This document shows positions 12,253 through 22,185 of a stretch of DNA of 64,000 nt, in pieces. Location: the NCBI GenBank assembly GCA_024516155.1, contig JAJJXM010000032.1, positions 372,001-436,000 of the forward strand. The letters run 5' to 3'. The position numbers were made by a program, and so were the translations under genes. Under the pieces are notes generated by a model that searched no databases, was not told the DNA's origin, and was given only the letters and a program-made list of their open reading frames with translations. This stretch comes from Pyronema omphalodes (Eukaryota; Ascomycota; Pezizomycetes; Pezizales; Pyronemataceae). Numbering within the stretch: position 1 is the first letter of the stretch; every line of letters begins with the position of its first letter.

Positions 12253-14120
12253 ATGGAGCACGGAGACATTCATTCACCTACCATTAACCTCCGGAGCGGA
12301 CAATCTGCTCCTGCTGGGGGTAAGGATTCTGGAGCTACCGGAGCTACTGTAGCTACTGGAACTACAACTTCAACGACTTCGACGTCGACTTCGACTTCAA
12401 CAGCCGATACAGCAGCACATGTATTCCAGCTTATGAAGACCAAAGAAGCAATTGAAGAGGAATTGAAGGCGTTGGGTTCAGTTCTAGATTCTGTATGGCT
12501 TGCCGAGCTACAATTTGGAGCTATGATTTAAGGAAAAGGAATACTAACTAACTGGTGTATGGGCGGTTGTAGCATAAGGTTACTATGAAAACTAGTCTTA
12601 CGACTTTTGATGGTTATCCCCGTGATGATATCGATATTGCGCAGAGTGAGTAGACTCCTGACACCTTGGGACCAAGATACCCAGGCACCCCCAGACCCCT
12701 AGATACCTAGATATCTAGGCGCCATACCTACGATCTCCTTCCCTCCCGCTGATCTCTGACATCATAATGATCATAGTTCGCACAACCCGCACTCGCATAA
12801 TCCGACTCCGCAACGATTACAAGGACATCATGAAGCAGATTGAGCTTGGACTACACGCACACCACGCCGCCATTTCCGCTGCCTCTGAAAAGGAAGCCGA
12901 GGAAGAAGCCGAGAAAGCTGCTGCTGCCGCCGCTGCTGCAGCTACGGAAAAACTCGCCTCGGGATCTTCGTTGACATCAGCAGTCGTCACGGCAACAGCA
13001 GAGGTTACTACACCGTTTGCAAAGATTAATTCAGTGGAATCGGAAAGTCCGGCGGAAGAAGCTGGGTTGAAGAGAGGTGATTATTTGAAGAAGTTTGGGG
13101 AGGTTAATGCTTTGAATCATGATGGGTTGAAGGCGCTTGCAAAAGAGGTCACCAGGAATGAAGGGGTATGTTGTCTTAACTTTCTTTGTGTTTTTTGGTG
13201 TTTTGGTCTTTGCTGCGGTTTTGATTTTGGTTTTGAAATCTTGCTGCTGCTGCTGCGGCTGTGGGGTTTTGGTCAGCTTGTTGTGGTGCGGAATCTCTTG
13301 GATTACCGCTCATATGACTTTGAATCATTCCCCCCAACCCCAGAGTTTTCAGTTTTCTCGGTTCTCTCTACCCATTTCCCCGTGGATGAACTATCATACA
13401 CATGTACATGTACATGCATCTGCACCTCTCATCTTTGATCCCGTGTTCCCTCCTTGCTTCATGATCGATATTTCATGTCAGGAGCTGCAAGTATCCAAAG
13501 TATCCAGATATCCAAGCGACACCTGAGTTCCGAGATTCTGATATGCCGAGGCGTGGGGTTGAGGGGGGCTGGGAGCGGGGGATGGGAGAAGGGCTGAAAG
13601 AAGGGCTGGCATATGCATGTTTTAAATGTTTTGCATGTCTTGCATGTCGTGCATGACGTGCATGAAACATCTAGGTTTCATTTGAGTCACTTCTTTTCTC
13701 TATTAACCTTCCCCTCCTCATTAAGCCTTCTTTCTTCTAACTAAGCCTTCTACCTAATTTCCGTTTTTGTTGTTTTTGACCTGTTTTTTTTTATATTTTT
13801 TATTTTATTTTTTCTTCCCTACATTTGAACGTTTTGAAGCTTCAAAAATCACTCTGAAGCACTCAGCAGCAGTTACCAAGCAGCAGCAGCAAAGCTTTCA
13901 CTTTCTTTCCGTCATCTTTTCTTCACCTTCTTTCACATCCTAACTTATTTCTTCCATCCTAACATCCATCTTGTAACTTCTAACATTTGCTAACTTCCTG
14001 GTCTTTTAGAAGGAAATCCCCCTACTCATCAGTAGAGATAACCAAGATATTCAGCTGTCGCTTACTCCGAAATCTTGGAGTGGTCGTGGGAAATTGGGGT
14101 GTCATATTTTGCCTTTGTAA
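12253..14120 (+). CDS. nas2: Nas2/PSMD9-type 26S proteasome assembly chaperone (4 exons)
   Basis: Exons 12253-12492, 12573-12645, 12777-13165 and 14010-14120 give 270 aa. The family signature is assembled by splicing: the N-terminal helical hairpin (KEAIEEELKALGSVLDS, then HKVTMKTSLTTFDGYPRDDI and DIAQIRTTRTRIIRLRNDY) followed by a PDZ domain at residues about 185-258 (FAKINSVESESPAEEAGLKRGDYLKKF is its core, split here by family convention around the SPAEEAGL loop). Nas2/p27 binds the C-terminus of the Rpt5 ATPase during assembly of the proteasome base and leaves before the core particle docks. Fungal homologues often begin MD-DIHAPT; here MEHGDIHSPT supports the chosen ATG. An Ala-rich helix at about 150-162 and a Thr/Ser run at 38-50 are lineage-specific insertions. 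The first two introns are 80 and 131 nt; the third is 844 nt, with a CTAAC branch site just before CTTTTAG. Confidence 0.9.
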
Positions 14121-14202
14121 GTTGTAGGTTGTAGGTTATGGTGGTGGTTGACAGGTTAGGTGGCGTTGGGGGTGAAAAGGAGGAGCCGGGGGAGTGGGGG
14201 GC

Positions 14203-14241
14203 GGGGGGGGGGGGGGGAGGAAGGGGGGGGGGGGGGGGGGG
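14203..14241. repeat. Two long G-runs (15 and 19 nt)
   Basis: G-runs at 14203-14217 and 14223-14241 lie within a G-rich 80-bp patch just 3' of Nas2. The pattern could fold as a G-quadruplex, and its exact length may be unreliable in an assembly. Confidence 0.85.
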
Positions 14242-14689
14242 TGGTGGAGATGGGTGGGGAAAAGATGGATATTGCGGAGCAAACATGGGGCTGGAGGAGG
14301 CGTTATTTACTCTGTACTATGAAATGAAATGAAGTTGATTCCTTTTTTTTCTGGGGTATCTGGAATCTTACATCTTCCCTTTTATATTTTTCTTCGTAAA
14401 GTTGTGACAGTGATTGTGACTGTGACTGTGACTGTGACTGTGATAGTGATACAATAAGCATCTGAACACAAACATTTATTATCCAACAATTACTGTTAAG
14501 AACAAAATATTGCTGTATTGCTCTAATGTCATCCGGAATGAATTGTGATCGACACAAGCCCCGTAAATCGCAAATCATAATGCCCCTTTGATGTACTACT
14601 GGTCGGTACATAATGCCAGTTTATGTGTAGGCTGTACTAGTTATTATTGCTGCTTGCAATGTGTTGATAATATTAACAACGTTGCATGT

Positions 14690-15022
14690 TTTTTATATCT
14701 TTTATATCTTTTATATCTTTTATATCTTTTATATCTTTTATATCTTTTATATCTTTTATATCTTTTATATCTTTTATATCTTTTATATCTTTTATATCTT
14801 TTATATCTTTTATATCTTTTATATCTTTTATATCTTTTATATCTTTTATATCTTTTATATCTTTTATATCTTTTATATCTTTTATATCTTTTATATCTTT
14901 TCTATCTTTTATATCTTTATATCTTTTATATCTTTTATATCTTTTATATCTTTTATATCTTTTATATCTTTTATATCTTTTATATCTTTTATATCTTTTA
15001 TATCTTTTATATCTTTTCTATC
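14690..15022. repeat. 9-bp minisatellite, unit TTTTATATC, about 37 copies
   Basis: The unit TTTTATATC repeats head to tail over about 330 bp with very few variants (one C for A near 14900, one shorter unit near 14918). Because 9 is divisible by 3, all three + frames remain open and read as Tyr/Leu/Ile/Phe tripeptide repeats. I do not regard these as genes. Confidence 0.95.
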
Positions 15023-15564
15023 CCCTATATTCTACTTATTCTTTACATTTCCTATATATCCCCACACTCTCCAACTCACATTATACATACCTACATACAC
15101 ACCTTCCCCGTCCCAGCCCGCTTGGAAGTCATGATATATCACTCCCTCCCTTCACGTTGGACTTGACACCAGTGATGGCTCACTGTACCGATAATGACGG
15201 CACGAGTACCCAGGGTTTTAATATAACCCGAGAAAGAAAAGAAAAGTGGTAATAAGAATGAAAAGATTATTGAAAATAATGTCGATATTTATTCTACCTA
15301 TTGGTATGTGATGAGGAGTTGACTGCTACTTATGAAGAATCCTACAAGCGAAACTTGAAAGAAAAGTCTTTACACCGGCTGATGGAAATAACACCACCCG
15401 AAAAAGAATCTCAAATCCAGATCCAGAACTACTGATACCATATCTATTTCCACCTCCATCTAGAACCGCTGGAAGCAACAAGAACAGCTGTTTCTACCTT
15501 AACATGGTAGTAGTAGTAGGTTATATTCCAGTTAGGCTAAACTATTTCGTCCCTTTTCGTCCGG
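15023..15564. other. AT-rich spacer with nothing recognised
   Basis: Sequence between the minisatellite and the first tRNA-like element. No start-to-stop frame of coding character was found. Confidence 0.5.
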
Positions 15565-15960
15565 GGGTTTGTAGTTCAATTAATCAAAACACCGTCAAGC
15601 ATGCTTTTTTTTAGTGACCGTATGTGGGTTCGAGTCCCACCGAATCTATATTTTGCTTCATTTCATTTCTCAGCAAAACCCCCTCAGGTTATGATGGCTT
15701 CACATATGACTGTCAACTGTCATGAACGTTTTTGATTTTATTTGAAGCTTACTTTACTTATGGGGATGTGATTTAGAATTTCTGCGGAGGGCTACTGAAT
15801 GAAGCGCGTGTATGGTTACTGGAATGACGATTCAAGTTGCTTAATCTGATATGTAGATACGGGGTATGTAGCAGGCGTTGATGTGTGACGTTACGAAAGA
15901 AGATAGATTGCGATGTATGACTATCACGTGATGGAGGTTAATGCTTACTCGCTTGTTATG
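15560..15960. repeat. Diverged duplicate segment, copy 1
   Basis: From the tRNA-like element to the TATCACGTGATG motif at about 15925, this segment can be aligned by eye to about 19960-20330. Shared landmarks in order are the tRNA-like region, GCAAAAC, GGCTTCACATATGA versus TTACTTCACGTATGA, a GATG-GTGACG region, and GCGATGTATGAC followed by ATCACGTGATG. Many transitions and small indels separate the copies. Confidence 0.6.
15565..15647 (+). pseudogene. Degenerate tRNA-like element, copy 1
   Basis: It contains an A-box-like TAGTTCAATTAA and an intact B box GGTTCGAGTCCC with a clean T stem (GTGGG/CCCAC). The acceptor stem GGGTTTG no longer pairs with CGAATCT, and the anticodon arm is disrupted by an eight-T run. 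It is homologous to the element at 19965-20045, including flanking DNA. It is not a working tRNA gene; the internal Pol III promoter boxes are the best-preserved part. Confidence 0.6.
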
Positions 15961-17269
15961 CAAGTGTATAGAAGTTGTATTTTCTTTACCAGAATTGCTG
16001 TTAGATCTACTCCCACTCACGTACAGTTTTATTTTCCCGGTATGCTCTGGAGACATAACATATCACTTGTTGCTGTTTGTGTTTAATTTGGGATCAGTTT
16101 TGGGAATGATGATTTAAGCCTCGGTTATCGCAGCCAGATATATTTAAACATGTGAAAATTAAAATGAAATATGGCTTGATAGATAGAAATATTGCGGTAG
16201 TTAAAACTAAATAGAATGCTAAAGATAACGCCTGAGATGCTTTGAATGACGCATCGCAGCGTATCACAGTGCACTCGATACATATGTATAGTCGTAGTAC
16301 ATAGTAGTTTTTGTATGGTGACAGCTACAAATTGTAGTTCGGCCAAACACGTGGGTACCCGCTGAACTCTCGCTGCTAGGAAGAGTATGGTGATGGACGA
16401 GAGCAGAGCAGAGCATTAATCCCTACCAGCCAAGGAGACAAGACCCGGCGCTTCGGTAAAGACTAGAAAGAGCTATCTAGTTGGCTGCTACAGACTACAG
16501 TAGCTCCGAGAGCTGCGATGCTGTCAAAATACTCTCAGACTATTAGTAGCATTTTTGAGTATACAGTATGAAGCTAGAGATGAGCGCCTTACCCTGGTCT
16601 TTAGATCTTGATCTTGATCTTGATCGTCGATACTGATATCTTTATATTTATCTGATAAGTTCATTTCCAGTAGAATTTAGTATTGATAGATATAGATAAT
16701 GCCGGTCTGGAATCTCGGCATTACTGACGTACAGGGTTCTGGTTCGTATCTCTTCTATGTACATAGCGTATACCGCGGTGACTTTCAGTTGGTTGTGTTT
16801 TGTTTGGTTGTTTCTTTGGTTAGGTTTCAAGTTTCCAGTTTCAAGTTTCACTGGGTGTATCACTTTCGTCATCTGAATTGCTTTCGCCATTTTGAATGGG
16901 TTCATTGTTTTCATTGGTTTTATCACTTTCATAGTTTTAACTGGTTTGAAAGTCTTGGGCAGAAGCACTGAGCATAAGTATGAGCATCATACCGCATCAC
17001 TCAAAATCGCTCTCAACTCTGCGCAAACTGCTAGAAAATTGGGAACTTTTCCGCGCTGCAAGATTGAAGTTCAAACATAACGAATACAAGACATCTATTT
17101 CTTTAACAGTACGAGGGTCAATTAAAAAACCTGGATAACTGATCTATAAATTTAAACTTTCTATTTCTATCCCCTCCTTCCTATCCTCTTAATCATCTTA
17201 AACATAAAACGTTCTATATTTCCCAGATCTTAATGGCGAGTTTTTAGTGTGGGCGTGACAAAAGAATAA
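15961..17269. other. Intergenic, no gene recognised
   Basis: AT-rich DNA with TTGATC units at 16606-16625 and a run of CATTTTGAATGGG/CATTGGTTTTATCAC-like units at 16840-16960. Small frames here are repeat-derived. Confidence 0.45.
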
Positions 17270-18470
17270 TTGTGTATTCCATAGCAGGAAAAAGAGACCA
17301 TACAGGAATACATTTCCCATTTCATCAGTCACTTAGAATATCCCGTATGAAATGATAGAACACCAGGCACGCAAGCCCACAGAATTCTAGGATCGGCAAC
17401 TATGTCGTTTTTGACCCGATGCCAGAACCCAAATATTGCTGGCTGCATGGAATACCGTCCGTAGTAAGCCGAAGCGTTAGAGGAAGATGAAGCTGAAGCA
17501 ATAGTTGTGTTAGTTCCGTTTCCGTGAGGTGTATCTCCAGTGGCTTAGAAAATGACAGGAGATAGACAGTCCGTATTCAGAAGTTGGATAGCAAGAAGAC
17601 AGAAATAAGTAGACATTTCCCATTTCGTTAGCCACTAAAGGAGAGGCTACACAACCCCACGGAATTCTAGGATCGGCAACAATATCATCTCTAACGAAAG
17701 GCTACACCCCGAAAGTTATGACTGCATTGGCGCTTGTTGCAAGCCGAAGAATTAGAGGGGGATGAAGCTGAAGGAACAGGCGTAGTGCGGGTACCGTTTC
17801 CGTGGGAAGCATGAGAAGCATCTCTAGTGGGCCTAGATAGTTCGAAGAATACCTGTCTGTCATAGTTGACTCAACGACAAGAGATGTTACTTGTTCCGTG
17901 GTTGGATAACAGGGAACAGATAAAGGTATACGTTGCCCATTTCATCAGCGACTCAAGTACAAGGCACACCACGCCCCGCCTTTCCGGGACTAGCGACTAT
18001 ATCATCGATAACTTGATGCCAGAATCTGAGAACATTATGACTGCATTGTCGCCTTTTGCAAGCCGAAGCGCCAGAGTGAAAAGAAGCTGAAGCAATTGCT
18101 GTAGTGTTGGCTCCTTTTCCGTGAGTGGTATCTCCAACAGACTGAGAAAGTTCAAAAGACGCTCGGCATCGTGTCATTCGCAAGCTCCACAGACACGTTG
18201 TCCGCTTCCTCAAGCTCAGGTTTCCTACAAAACCAGAGACCATTTTAATGCTGTACATATTTTGATAGCTTTTGCAGTCCATATCCGACGAGTGGGGTGT
18301 TTTCCAAGTCCAATTCGAGTGCCAAGTCGACTTTTGAGGAGTTGCTGTATGTCATAGACTCATGGTTGACTCGGAGACAGGAGGAATTCCGTATTCCATG
18401 GTTGGATGATAGGAAACAGAGAAATCATATAGGACTACGTTTCCCATTTCCACAGCTGCTCGAATATCCT
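17270..18470 (-). repeat. Decayed tandem copies of a coding unit (period about 290-300 bp, last gap about 500 bp)
   Basis: Four copies of a conserved block begin near 17271, 17565, 17868 and 18370 (+ coordinates). Read on the minus strand they encode variants of one peptide: VEMGNVVLYDFSV (copy nearest 18440), DEMGNVYLYLFPV, NEMGNVYLFLSSCYP and DEMGNVFLYGLFF. Between blocks another shared segment reads GDTPHGNGTNTTIASASS, then FWHRVKNDIVADPRILW or FWHQVIDDIVASP. Stops and frameshifts interrupt all but the copy that is the last exon of the gene at 18352-18956. I interpret this as tandem duplication of the 3' part of that gene followed by decay. Confidence 0.6.
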
Positions 18471-18956
18471 CTATGCGGACTGAAGGTCCATTAATCAAAA
18501 CTGCCGTATCCAATCAGCAGTGTCCTACTCAAAAACTCTATACAGGTGGACAGGGAGGAACTTACGTTGATTATTTACTCCATTCCTATTACCATTCTCA
18601 GAGCGTTGAGAAAGGAGCTGAAATATGGGGTGACGCCGCAAGAGACACGATAGGGTAGCGACTTCATCGTGTTTTCTTGGTGAGGAAGATGGGGTTTGAA
18701 TGGGAATCTGGATAACGTAGTTCGATGAAGGCTGGATGTTGTAATGCCTGTTGTCTCAGTGAAGGATTAGTATAATTGTTACTTGCGTAGAGGGGGTGGA
18801 GGGGTTGATAGAGGCAGTACGTACGGTGATAAGAAAGCGTCAATGGATGCCTTTGAGATTTATGGAATATTAGCTCTCACCAACATCGAGAGGCATGTCG
18901 TCTTCCGATTCATTGAGGTTGCCGGGGAACTTCAGCACAGCAGTCCGCGATGTCAT
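18352..18956 (-). CDS. Predicted 3-exon gene of unknown function (137 aa)
   Basis: Minus-strand exons 18956-18881, 18754-18566 and 18500-18352, spliced by eye, give 137 aa. Exon 1 encodes MTSRTAVLKFPGNLNESEDD and ends before GTGAGA. Exon 2 (from DNRHYNIQPSSNYVIQIPI to NRNGVNNQ) ends at a consensus GTAAGT. Exon 3 starts after a GCTGATTGGATACGGCAG branch/acceptor and reads LLINGPSVRIEDIRAAVEMG onward to SESTMSL. Phases agree at both junctions. No signal peptide, transmembrane segment or known domain is visible. Support comes from consensus splice sites, a TATA-like box about 205 bp upstream, and repeated related copies downstream. The acceptor of intron 1 (GAG) is the weakest point; CAG seven bases later would shift the frame. 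Confidence 0.5.
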
Positions 18957-19160
18957 CCAACGCCAAAGAGCGGCCTCGACCACCAGGTGGCATCATCAGG
19001 GAACTCAAGCGTATAAGGAGACTATCCGCAAAAAACAGTTAGGCTTATTCCTCTTCATCCATGAATTGCGCGTTCAAAGTCGAAATAGGTGATATTGGTT
19101 CCTCGGTAGGATAGGGTGAGTCGTTGATGGTGATGGTGAAGCTGGAAGGTGTGCGGGAGG

Positions 19161-19170
19161 AATATATATA
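19161..19170 (-). promoter_or_regulatory. TATA-like box upstream of the unknown 3-exon gene
   Basis: On the minus strand the sequence reads CCCTATATATATTCC, about 205 bp upstream of the predicted ATG at 18956, followed by a C/A-rich leader. The position fits a fungal core promoter; assignment is by position only. Confidence 0.35.
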
Positions 19171-19399
19171 GGGTGTGTGCCAAGAGTGGCTGTGTATGTC
19201 TTTTCCTTTTTCACATTCGATGGGGGTTGGGGCGGGTTGAAAGTGATGGGTATGTGTGAAACGTCACCGGGGAAGAGCATATTGACCTTCTACACCATGC
19301 TTGTGGATGCTGCACGTCTGTGGTTGATTATGTCACAACATAAAATTCTAAAAGCCAATGTGGTCGATCTTGACGCGAGATATCAGACTGTACAAAACA

Positions 19400-20330
19400 G
19401 AGCGTGGTGAATGACGTAAACGCGGGTGGTATCACGTGATGGTAGGTACTGTTAGTCGGTACGCAACCTTTTGGACGTTTTGATGTCGTTATTGATGCGG
19501 GTCAATTGATTTCTTAACCAGTCGTAATATTTCTTGCCTGCGTTGTCATCCACTTCTATAAAAGTAAATATTTGGATACCTTCACAGCACACCGTATCAC
19601 GAAATGGTGTTACGTGGATCGTGGATCCGTCATAACAGTGGACAACTTTTCAAACATGAGAACCCCGAAAAACGAAAGCCATAAGAATAACAGGTTGTTT
19701 ATAATACTGCCACCATCCACTCTGTCTAGCTGGGTGAGATGAGACGTCGACAATCACTCATGAAGAACTACATCAACAGAAAAAAATCACCGCTTCGGCT
19801 CCAGGAAGCAACACCGACCAAATCCCGCATCTGGAACGAGTTACCACTCACGTCATATCGTCTTTCACCGCCATCCTGATCCACCACAAGCACCGAGAAC
19901 CGCTTTTTCTCCGTCAGCACAGCAACGGACTATATTTCAATTTTAATACGCTCTTTCACCCCAGGGGTTTGTAGTTCAATTGGTTAGAACACGGTCACTT
20001 AGCATGCTTAGGGGCCGTATGTGGGTTCGAGTCCCACCAAGCCCGTATTTTTGCTTTTTTTCACAGCAAAACACAAAGTAATTATGATTACTTCACGTAT
20101 GATTGTCACGAGCTTTTGAATTTTTATTTCTGGCACAAGATAATCAGATTTCTGTGCTGTGATACTAATTGCAGCATGTATGTAGCCATCAAAGTTTAAT
20201 AATACGACATTGTATGTCGACATGTTGACGCGTGACTTAGACGGTGCAAGAAAATTCGCGATGTATGACGTCGGCACGGGTGGTATCACGTGATGCTGGT
20301 TGTTGCTCGTCAACTATATAACCGTACGGA
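19400..20330. repeat. Diverged duplicate segment, copy 2, with a further partial copy at 19405-19470
   Basis: The part from about 19960 matches 15560-15960. The motif GGTATCACGTGATG preceded by a GATGTATGACG/GAATGACG block occurs at about 19430 and again at about 20285, so the right-hand end of the element is present twice here. No open reading frame of coding character lies within it. Confidence 0.55.
19965..20045 (+). pseudogene. tRNA-like element, copy 2 (better preserved)
   Basis: The acceptor stem GGGTTTG/CAAGCCC pairs with one G-T, the D arm GTTC/GAAC is perfect, and the T arm GTGGG-TTCGAGT-CCCAC is perfect. A box TAGTTCAATTGG and B box GGTTCGAGTCC are intact. The anticodon arm CGGTC/GGCCG can form, but the loop of 16 nt lacks a T at position 33 before a plausible anticodon, and the variable loop would be only 3 nt. 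It could be a tRNA pseudogene or the head of a tRNA-derived SINE. A T-run follows at 20048-20052. Confidence 0.55.
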
Positions 20331-22185
20331 AGGTTTATTTGCTCAATTAATTCCAGTCAATATTTGATAGAGATACTGCAAATACGACTCCCCTGTGCTG
20401 TAATACACTACAAGTTACATGCCGGGTCACCTTCGCAGCACCCCTTGAGACATCTAACATCACTCGTTCAAATTTGTGCTCAATCCAGATAGTTTTTTTG
20501 GATTCATCATTTTTGGATATTCATTTGACATATACTTGAATTAAGGCTTAAATAGGCTATTATATAAATCAATATCCTCAAGTTTCTACCTTTTCAACAG
20601 GACAAACAAAGTCCACTTTGACAATCATACACCTGACATCACTCCCTCTTAAGCGGGCGTTCATGGATGAAGGAATCTGGAAACAATACCATGCCACTCT
20701 AAAGACTCAAGCTCCCGCATAGTCTGAATAGCTATACACCAAATGCAAGCTTATACAGATTCTATAACCGTCACAGATCACCATGTTAAACAGCTGCTCC
20801 ATTATTACATGATCAACCCCCTGTTATTCCAACCTCTCTTAAAAACGCCAAAAACAACTTTCGTAGCCAAGATCTTCTATCAAAAAAGGTACGATTAGAC
20901 AATAAACCATTTCCTCTGCACCTTCATCTATCGTTTATTCCAGTCTAAGTCGTTCCTTTCGCTCGTGGTTTCCATACTCTCTGTCAGCATTCCATGATCA
21001 ACCGCTGATTACGGTACTCATACTGCGTAGTGGAATGAAATATCTTATTACTATTTCCAGGTGTAGTAATATGTAGCCTGAATATCGCCAACGACTGATT
21101 ATAGATAAAACCTGACATAATCATCAACGCGGTGAGGAACAATAGGGGGATATGTAATAGTGGTCGGCCAGAATCTATCCAGGGTTCAAGATTTACCGAG
21201 GCAAGTTGGATTTCCGCAAAGATATCTCATCGCCAATGACGGTGGGCGGTTATACTTACTGCCGAATGCGCTGGAGGTGGGTTTAGATAAAAGAGTCAAG
21301 ACTGTGTGGTAATATTTTTCCCCCCCTTACACCACTAGATTTGAAACAAACATAGCCGTCATGAGATATTGTTCTCCCCAGCGAGTGTTTTTTATAAGAT
21401 CAAGTTTCATCATTTTTCGCCAAAGGAAGGTATGTAAACAATAGTCTGGAACTTTTGATTATCATTTTAATTTCTATATTCAATTTCATTGAGATCAAAA
21501 CGCAGTACTTCCCTAAGTTTCTTTGGAAAACAAAACAAAAAAAAAAAAAACAACTCTTTTTTCAAACAAAAAGGCAACCGAAAAAAAAAATATGAAAAGA
21601 AAAGATGAAAAGAAAAATCAAAGCACGCTACACACCAACTTAGTACTGCATAACTCCTGTACCATAGCTCCAATTAATGCAAACCAAAAACTCATACACA
21701 AAACAAAACGCTCATAAACAGAGGAAAAAAAAGAAAAAAACTCCATGAATCCTTCATCCTTAATGTAACCGAAATCAACAGACAAAAACAAAAGTAGAAA
21801 AAAACGTAACAACGTAAGTATAAGAACGTGAAGTTATGTTTTACAGTATAAACACCGGTCCGGGTTCAAAAGAATCTGCTACATGCGAGGCAAAGTCTAC
21901 AGAAGTCAGTGACGAATTCTGTGGGGTTATAATGAACAAGATAGATATGCTTGAGGAAATTCCATACACAACCCGTCTATCTCTAAACGGCCTGAATATA
22001 TGGAAGCCACATTCTGGGTACTTCAAGAGCTTCCCTGCTATCAGCACCAAGAACCCGATATACTATTTATTCCGCATCGGCCCGTGCGCCATACCCAACA
22101 ACGTTCGTCAATACATGATGAGGGTTTCTACAGCATTCACACTCTGGTGTGATAGAATGAGAATTTCAGGTTCCACCCCGAATTT
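20331..22185. other. Intergenic, no confident gene
   Basis: AT-rich DNA. A short coding-like peptide (about 20695-20715, ending KTQAPA) and a 117-codon frame at 21836-22189 that abuts the SUMO-ligase stop are the only frames of note; neither has supporting splice or domain evidence. A-rich tracts at 21535-21620 and 21720-21745 are probably the 3' flank of the ligase gene. Confidence 0.45.

Noticed and set aside
14588..15252. Three overlapping 157-192 codon frames (Tyr-Leu-Leu, Phe-Ile-Ser, Tyr-Ile-Phe repeats)
   Set aside because: They are translations of the 9-bp TTTTATATC array in each frame, with no non-repeat coding sequence on either side.
16349..16375. ACCCGCTGAACT, as at the start of the large-subunit rRNA gene
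   Set aside because: The match stops after about 12 bases and the downstream sequence does not resemble 28S rRNA.
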